Below, piece after piece: positions 16,387 to 21,340 of a DNA stretch of 21,340 nucleotides; the first letter of the stretch is position 1; each line of letters begins with the position of its first letter. Under the pieces are notes generated by a model. That model worked only from the letters and a program-made list of their open reading frames with translations. It searched no databases and was not told where the DNA came from. The stretch comes from CAYLJO01 sp964383905 (GTDB lineage: Bacteria; Acidobacteriota; Blastocatellia; Pyrinomonadales; Pyrinomonadaceae), in contig CAYLJO010000108.1 of assembly GCA_964383905.1 (NCBI GenBank), forward strand, positions 1 through 21,340, written 5' to 3'. The translations under genes were made by a program, and so were the position numbers.

Positions 16387-16798
16387 AGGCTTGCCTCGAC
16401 TTTGATGAACCCCTCAGCCTGGACTACGATCACTGCTTCCGGCGAGCAATGCCCAGATGATAGCTCACCAAATCACCTTCTACAACCAGCGCGCCTTGCC
16501 CGGCCGGTGATCGAATGATTAAGGCACCTCGCGCCCGGGTCACAATAATTTCGATTTCGCCGGGGAGAGAAAAATCTGCCCCGCGATGATGCCCTGATGA
16601 GCCCGCGTTCCGGCGGGAGGTGAATGGTAAAGGTTTCGCCCTTGCCCCCCCCGCAACTCTCCGCCCACGCTGGCTCCCGCTCGCAGGTCTCGGCCGGTTC
16701 ACCGCTCAAGCTGGGCACCGCGAAGCCTGAAGCGAGAAGGAAACTAAAGGATATGGCCGGCAGGCGTCTCTCTATATGTTGCGCAAAATGTCGGAATT
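16387..16798. other. 412-bp region with no intact gene; decayed secreted-protein-like frame
   Basis: On the minus strand two overlapping frames each look partly coding. One includes a signal-peptide-like RRLPAISFSFLLASGFAV followed by EPAETCEREPAWAESCGG; the other ends in LPGEIEIIVTRARGALIIRS. They would join only by a frameshift. A run of eight C at 16645-16652 is the sort of place where such a shift or a sequencing error occurs. No family recognised. Confidence 0.3.
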
Positions 16799-17056
16799 TT
16801 GCGGCCAATTGCTGATTGCCCGCCGTGGCTGCACGCGTTGAGATCGGACGCCCCCTTGTGGACACGTCATGACAGGGGAGGGAAGAAGGGGACACAACTG
16901 CTCTCGCACGCCTTCGCGCAGAATCTGAAAGGGTACGCGCGCCTGGCCGGGATCGATCGGATCCACCTGCATCAGATGTGGCACTCCTATGCGCGGATGG
17001 TGGCCGAGGAGAGTAGGTCGATCATGGAGACGAAAGCGGCGTTAATGCACCGTCAC
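16799..17056 (+). pseudogene. Tyrosine recombinase (phage/XerC-like integrase) remnant
   Basis: The frame encodes the C-terminal catalytic part of a tyrosine recombinase: APLWTRHDRGGKKGTQLL, then LKGYARLAGIDRIHLHQMWHSYARMVAEE, matching the common 'HQLRHTYAR...EE...ETQEALGH' box. The catalytic Arg of the HxxR box is replaced by Trp (HQMWHSYA), and similarity fades after ALMHRH, where the Tyr-containing end should begin. No N-terminal SAM-like domain is visible. It is thus inactive. It sits at the left edge of the mobile-element graveyard. Confidence 0.7.
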
Positions 17057-17248
17057 TGTCTGCCATCGCCGGTTGAAGAGACCTGGCGTCTCAAGGAAAG
17101 AAGGCGGTATGCGGTATCAGCAACAGAAAAGACTCACAGCCAAGTCGAGTCCGGAAGGCTGTATAGGCTTAAGCGCTCTCACAGCCGGCTTTGCCTCAAA
17201 TTAATTTTTGCAACACAACCGCTGAGTTTGGTCCACCGACGGCGTAAG

Positions 17249-17272
17249 AGTTTAGCCAATCTTTGCTAAACT
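17249..17272. repeat. Perfect inverted repeat, 8-bp arms, 8-bp loop
   Basis: AGTTTAGC (17249-17256) pairs with GCTAAACT (17265-17272). No T run follows on either strand, so it is at best a weak terminator. It encloses the stop codon of the small minus-strand frame. Confidence 0.5.
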
Positions 17273-17367
17273 GATGCGCTACGTAAAGGAACTGTATTTA
17301 CCGCTTGTCCATCAATCTCGTGTTTTACCAATTCAGGCAGCAACCGGTAGCTGCAAATCACTGGCAT
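17266..17367 (-). CDS. Candidate small ORF, 33 aa, function unknown
   Basis: The ATG at 17367 is preceded by AAAGGGG at 7 bases, a fair ribosome-binding site, and the AT-rich DNA upstream contains a TATATT box. The peptide (MPVICSYRLLPELVKHEIDG...) has no signal peptide or known motif. It may be the start of a longer gene now broken, or a chance frame. No relatives known to me. Confidence 0.2.
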   Translation of the reverse strand: MPVICSYRLLPELVKHEIDGQAVNTVPLRSASV

Positions 17368-17564
17368 GATTAGCCCCTTTAATTTAGCAATAATATAGTT
17401 AGCTCACCTATCATTTCTTATGTACAGTAAAGTAAAGCTTACAATTCCGCTGAAACCTTCCTGTGGAATTCATCGTACTAGAACAACACCTAAGTGAATA
17501 GCCAAAAGCTATTGCAAAAAAGATCGCAACCAGTAGCTCTTTGACAATACCCCAGCCTTACGCA

Positions 17565-17746
17565 ATGCCTGAGGCTCTGCGCCGCGTCCGAGATCGTCCT
17601 ACCCTGCTCGGTGACGAGGCGGACGGCCCCTTCCTTGAACTCCTTGGTGAACTGTTTTCTCTCTTTCATCGTGCCTCCATTCTATCGGTTAAGACGGAGG
17701 CCCGAAAGAGTCTTATCTCAGTCTCCACTTTTTGGGGTAAGGTTCA
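17565..17746 (-). mobile_element. IS3-family end with truncated orfA
   Basis: The sequence starting at 17746 on the minus strand, TGAACCTTACCCCAAAAAGT, is an IS3-like terminal repeat. It is followed by orfA at 17669: MKERKQFTKEFKEGAVRLV, then TEQGRTISDAAQSL, the HTH_Tnp_1 helix-turn-helix start. Similarity stops near 17565-17575, where unrelated sequence begins and then the left repeat of the outer IS630 unit. The rest of orfA, orfB and the right IS3 end are missing. Confidence 0.75.
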
Positions 17747-17935
17747 GTAAACTGTCCGCAGGCTGAGGCCGGTGATCTGTGCTGACTGTGCGGCGCTATA
17801 GCCTTGACAGATCAAGAGCACGGCTTGGATGCGACGAAAGACACGGGCTTGCTGGGCAGCGGCTAAAGCTTCTGAGAGTCGTTGACGATCGCGTGCCGTC
17901 AATCTAAGATCGGCTGGTGTGGCTGGCTTTCTCAT
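17747..17935 (-). pseudogene. IS630 transposase N-terminal fragment, interrupted
   Basis: 63 codons begin with MRKPATPADLRLTARDRQRL and continue through ARVFRRIQAVLLICQGYSAAQSAQITGLSLRTVY, the helix-turn-helix of IS630-type transposases. The frame is cut exactly where the IS3-like end begins (17746/17747), after the conserved RTVY. The DDE catalytic domain is absent. The ATG at 17935 has a weak GGAG site. Confidence 0.8.
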
Positions 17936-18081
17936 CCACTCCAGCTTATTGTCAAAGAACTATTCTTGCAAAATGCTTTGGCTATTCACTTAGCGATCCT
18001 ACAAGTCCGGTGCGGGGCGGAGTGACGAAGCCCAAGCGCGCCCCCGTGCATTTCATACAATCGCTCGCATAAGGAGGACGA

Positions 18082-18474
18082 GTGAAGCACAACCTTCTGT
18101 TAACCATCGTGTCTCTGCTCTCGATTCTCTTCGTCACGCTTCACTTGGCGGGCGACATTGTTTATGGATACGAGCCGGGAACGACCGGAAACCTCATAGC
18201 TGTCCCTATCGTCGTCGTCTGGCTGTACGGAACGCTGGTGCTCACCGAACGGCGGTCGGGGTACATCATTATCCTCCTCGGCTCGCTCCTTTCGTTGGTC
18301 GTCCCCATCATTCACATGCAAGGCAAGGGCGTCGGCGTCGCGAGCCGGATGGTGAACACCAGCGGACACTTCTTCTTCGTGTGGACGCTGATCGCGCTCG
18401 GCGTGACCGGGCTGTTCGGCGTCATCTTGTCGGTGCGCGGACTGTGGAGCCTGCGCCGGGGCCAGTCCCGGTAG
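18082..18474 (+). CDS. Small four-helix membrane protein, function unknown
   Basis: 130 residues with four hydrophobic segments (about 4-24, 38-52, 60-80 and 94-120) joined by short loops, RGQSR at the C-terminus. Charged residues suggest the C-terminus is inside. The start is a GTG at 18082 preceded by AAGGAGG. The HLAGDIVYGYEPGTTGNLIAVPIVVVWLYGT region resembles a conserved hypothetical family I associate with Acidobacteriota and relatives; no catalytic motif is visible. It stands alone, 90 bp after the IS630-like end, so the insertion may have replaced its original upstream region. Confidence 0.8.
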   Translation: MKHNLLLTIVSLLSILFVTLHLAGDIVYGYEPGTTGNLIAVPIVVVWLYGTLVLTERRSGYIIILLGSLLSLVVPIIHMQGKGVGVASRMVNTSGHFFFVWTLIALGVTGLFGVILSVRGLWSLRRGQSR

Positions 18475-18827
18475 CCCGACAACTAAGTGAGCCAAGTATA
18501 TTAATGCCTTTAATTTTGCAGTTCTTTCTTGGCGCGACGCCTTTCAGCGCAAGTGCCGCAAAATTATCCGCGTGGATATCCAGATGATTCGCCAGGCGCC
18601 CTGCCGACGAGACTGCACGCCTGTCCCATGGCCCCATCGGCAGCGGCTCACACGCCGCGGCTATTGCTTTCAGCACCGAGCCACACAACAGCGCCAAGCT
18701 GACGCATCGGCACAGCCTTCGTCGAAGACTTGCGTTCAGGCGAGATGAATGTCCGAAAGTGTCGGAACTTTGTCTGTCACATTCATCCGAGCGCTGGTGT
18801 CTTAATAGCAGGAGGCAAGCATCACGA
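18475..18827. other. 353-bp intergenic region before the DoxX gene
   Basis: A minus-strand open frame spans 18422-18697 with protein-like stretches (AGRLANHLDIHADNFAALALKG) but no start signal or recognised family; it may be a relic. Near the right end, TCCGA-N5-TCGGA (18752-18766) overlaps GGAACTT (18764-18770), an arrangement that could be an ECF-type -35 with an operator, about 60 bp before the DoxX start. This is weak evidence. Confidence 0.35.
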
Positions 18828-19340
18828 ATGAGAGAAGACGACCTCGATAATCAGCGACCCGACAGGTCATGCTCTTTCCGATACGTGCCGCGCTCATTGC
18901 TCGTCATACTGCGACTGCACCTGGGCGTAATCTTTATCATCACTGTGGCAGGTAAGATTTTTCGCCCGGAGCCATTCTCCGTGGAGATGGTGAGCTACCT
19001 ACAGGGTTACTCAATGCGCGTGGCGTCGGGGCCGTACCAGTATTTTCAACAGCAAGTAGTTTTTCCGCACGCGGCAGCTTTTAGCTATCTGGTCATGGTC
19101 GGGGAAGTGGTCGCAGGTCTCTCTCTGCTGCTCGGCCTGTGTACGCGCGTAGGCGCTTTGGTTGCGATGTTTCTGTTCCTGAATTACATGCTTTCGAAGG
19201 GGCGTATGTTCTGGTCGCCTGATAGCTAAGACGCGGCGGTCTTCTTTAGCGCGCTCGTCGTGCTCATAGGCGCGGCGGGCCGCGTCTGGGGCGTGGACTC
19301 GTACCTTGCGAAGCGCTGGCCGCGCGCTTTTATCTGGTAA
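18828..19340 (+). pseudogene. DoxX-family membrane protein, broken by an in-frame TAA
   Basis: DoxX proteins are four-helix membrane proteins; some are associated with thiosulfate:quinone oxidoreductase or redox-stress functions, but most are uncharacterised. The frame starts at ATG 18828 (AGGAGG upstream) and runs through FIITVAGKIFRPEP, VVAGLSLLLGLCTRVGALVA and LNYMLSKGRMFWSPDS, then hits TAA at 19227-19229. After it the same frame continues DAAVFFSALVVLIGAAGRVW to a second TAA at 19338-19340. The part after the stop is the normal fourth helix and C-terminus, in which relatives usually have Asn at the stop position. A 133-residue product lacking the last helix would be made; function is probably lost unless the stop is a sequence error. 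Confidence 0.85.
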
Positions 19341-19370
19341 CTTCGCCGACGTTTCACTTAGAGGTTTCTG

Positions 19371-21340
19371 ATGAAGGCTCACTCGTTGCAAATCTGGCTG
19401 TTGCTTGCCGCCACTCTTTTTACCGGCCCGGCGCGAACGCACGTGCAGCAAACCCCTAGAGCAAACGAACAGACCCCAGCGGCGAAGCGCGGCATCAACG
19501 AGACGGACTTGTTCGATTTTGCCTGGATAGCCGACCCGCAAATCTCGCCGGACGGATCGCAGGTCCTATTTTACCGCGTAGTTCCGAACCGTGAACGCAC
19601 AGGTTACGACGGCTCCATCTGGATGGTCGCCACGAGCGGGAACGCGCCGCCAGTCGAGTTGATAAACGGCAAGAACGTCGTAGGCGCTCGNNNNNNNNNN
19701 NNNNNNNNNNNNNNNNNNNNNNNNNNNNNNNNNNNNNNNNNNNNNNNNNNNNNNNNNNNNNNNNNNNNNNNNNNNNNNNNNNNNNNNNNNTCGATCACAA
19801 GTCGGATGCTCATATCATTACGGAGGCCTTCTACCACTCAAGCGGGCGCGGTTATCTAGACCCCACGCAGCACCAACACGTCTGGGTTATCAACGTGCCC
19901 AATAGCGCCGACGAAAGCGCGAAGCCGACGCAACTGACGCGCGGGAACAACGATGATAACGAGCCTGTATGGTCGCCCGACGGGTCTAGGATTTATTTCC
20001 TCACTTCCATAGCCGATGAGCAGTTCACGAGAAAAGACCTATATGCTGTGCCCACAGATGGCGGCGAGGCGTCGAAGCTCGCAACGATACCGATGGGCAT
20101 CTTCCACTTGGCCGTCAGCCCGGACGGGAAACGAGTCGCCTTCCATGGCGCTGTGGTCACTGAGCCGATTCGTTCCTACTCACAGTTTGATCTCTGGGTG
20201 ATGGAGTTGAATCCGAACGCCGCGCCTCAAAATCTAACAGCCGATTACGACTTCGACATGAACAACACGATCACAGGCGACAACAACGCCTCGTTGCGAA
20301 CCGGCCAGACGTTGCACTGGTCACCGGATGGTCGCTGGATTTTCGATCTCTCATCTAAGTGGGGGCGCACGGCGCTCGTGCGCGTTGACACGCAGTCGGG
20401 CGCGGTTCAGGAGATCACGAAAGGCGACCAAGCGGTGCTCGACTTTACGCTCACGCCGGACGCGCGCACATTCATCGCCGTCGTCTCGAATCCGGTGATG
20501 ATGGCAGACCTCTTTGTGGTCAGCCCCGAAGGAACTGAGCGCCGCTTAACGGACGTGAACGGAAAGCTATGGTCGCAGCTCGCCCTGACTCTGCCCGAAG
20601 AGATCACCTACCGCAGCTTCGACGGGAGGCAGATTCAAGAGTGGATACAGAAGCCGCCGGACTTCAACCCGCAGCGAAAGTATCCGCTCGTTCTACAGAT
20701 ACACGGCGGCCCGCATGGGGCTTGGGGCTGGACTTTCAATCATGAATTTCAACTGATGGCCGCGCGCGGTTACGTCGTTCTTTACGTCAACCCGCGCGGG
20801 TCGTTCGGCTACGGACAGGAGTTCGGCAACATCATCCAGTACAACTTCCCCGGAGATGACGCGCGCGATCTGATGGCGGGAGTAGATGAAGTCTTGAAGC
20901 GCGGGTACATAGACCCGAAGAAACTCGGAGTTGCGGGAGGCAGCGCGGGCGGCGCGCTCGTTGACTGGATAGTCGGGCACACGGACCGCTTCGCCGCGGC
21001 GGTGTCCTCGCGCGATATCTCCAACTGGGAGACTTGGTGGTACACGACCTTCTCCCCGTTTTTTCAGCCCGTGTGGTTTAAGTCTCCGCCGTTTGAAGAC
21101 AGGGAAACTTACGCCGCACGTTCGCCCATTACCTACGTCGAAAAGATTCACACGCCAATAATGTTCATTGAAGGTGAGGACGATCACAACGCGCCCTCTT
21201 ACGCTGGCGGCGAGCAGTTGTTCCGTGCGCTGAAGTATCTCAAGCGTCCCACAGTCATGATTATTTTCCCGCGTGAGGGCCACGGCCTTCACGCTGCAGG
21301 AGAGCCTTGGCATCGTGTGGAGAGGCTGAGACACATCCTA
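19371..21340 (+). CDS. S9-family (prolyl oligopeptidase-type) secreted peptidase, partial, containing N gap
   Basis: Serine peptidase of the DPP4/acylaminoacyl-peptidase group. An N-terminal signal peptide (KAHSLQIWLLLAATLFTG) suggests export. A beta-propeller with WSPDGSRIYF and AVSPDGKRVAF repeats precedes the alpha/beta-hydrolase domain. Catalytic Ser is in GGSAGG (codon 20942-20944; most relatives have GGSYGG), Asp in EGEDDHNAP (21182-21184), His in REGHGL (21281-21283). The start at 19371 has AGAGG upstream. Before the gap the frame follows 19371, after it the coding frame is shifted by two, so the 100 N (19691-19790) do not represent the true length; perhaps 70-100 residues of propeller are missing. 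The C-terminus is beyond the right edge. Confidence 0.9.
19691..19790. other. Assembly gap (exactly 100 N)
   Basis: One hundred undetermined bases, the usual placeholder for a scaffold join of unknown length, inside the peptidase gene. Confidence 0.99.

Larger units (their letters stand above)
17057..17490. other. AT-rich intergenic stretch with one small candidate frame
   Basis: Base composition is clearly lower in GC than the flanks, especially 17280-17490, suggesting transferred DNA. A 33-codon minus-strand frame (17266-17367) and a hairpin (17249-17272) are listed separately. Otherwise nothing recognisable. Confidence 0.5.
17491..17992 (-). mobile_element. IS630-family element, internally deleted, with nested IS3-type fragment
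   Basis: Terminal inverted repeats bound the unit: TAAGTGAATAGCCAAAAGC at 17491-17509 and its near-exact complement ending at 17992, continuing inward with similarity as far as CTTTGACAATA (to 17549 on the left, from 17947 on the right). Both outer ends carry TA, the target-site duplication expected for IS630/Tc1-mariner elements. The right end leads into the transposase N-terminus on the minus strand. Instead of the transposase catalytic domain, the interior contains an IS3-type end. The element cannot move by itself but its ends could be mobilised in trans. Confidence 0.75.

Noticed and set aside
18422..18697. 91-codon minus-strand frame opposite the end of the small membrane gene
   Set aside because: No start signal, no recognised family, partly antisense to a supported gene; kept only as a possible relic in the intergenic note.
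10859..19229. Alternative genetic code or TAA recoding suggested by two in-frame TAA codons
   Set aside because: TAA terminates intact genes in the window, and both interrupted genes lie beside other decay or could be base-call errors.
1..21340. CRISPR array, tRNA or rRNA genes
   Set aside because: No regularly spaced repeats, cloverleaf-like segments or rRNA signature sequences were seen on reading.

Overview
The window is a high-GC bacterial chromosomal segment. Gene styles fit an environmental lineage, plausibly Acidobacteriota: a very large multi-PAS kinase, a secreted S9 peptidase, a DoxX protein and a small four-helix membrane protein. That placement is an inference from family resemblance, not from a marker gene. 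Remnants of transposases, an integrase and several broken genes lie among intact genes. One run of exactly 100 N marks a scaffold gap.

Left part (1-5706, all minus strand): a compact formate/molybdenum operon. In transcription order it encodes a ForC-type molybdopterin formate dehydrogenase with an N-terminal Fe-S arm, its DUF1641 partner (ForE-type), an oxalate/formate-family MFS transporter, a 125-residue protein resembling the second half of MobB-like P-loop proteins, and the molybdenum cofactor enzyme MoaA, which runs off the left edge. Short gaps, one 23-bp overlap and good ribosome-binding sites support one transcript that joins formate oxidation, anion transport and cofactor supply.

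Middle (6299-11689): a stand-alone receiver protein and a soluble histidine kinase (minus strand), separated by a 560-bp spacer with a strong inverted repeat. A 50-residue bacterial metallothionein follows on the plus strand. Next is a translationally coupled pair, a beta-hydroxyacid dehydrogenase and an aldo/keto reductase. Two damaged genes follow: the C-terminal end of a sigma-54 activator with an in-frame stop, and a DsbA-like protein that has lost its CxxC active-site region.

Right-middle (11664-16386, minus strand): a DUF4118 membrane fragment is followed 4 bp later by a ~1397-residue hybrid sensor kinase (four membrane helices, seven PAS, one GAF, HisKA, HATPase). From 16799 to 17992 lies a graveyard: a tyrosine-recombinase remnant, an AT-rich stretch, and an IS630-type element with terminal inverted repeats, internally deleted and interrupted by an IS3-type fragment.

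Right end (18082-21340, plus strand): a small four-helix membrane protein, a DoxX gene broken by one in-frame TAA, and a secreted prolyl-oligopeptidase-family peptidase that contains the N gap and runs off the right edge.

I see no CRISPR array, tRNA or rRNA. The most interesting items are the ForCE operon with its unusual Cys-Gln active site and orphan MobB-like half protein, the metallothionein, the active-site-deleted DsbA-like gene, and the nested IS structure.
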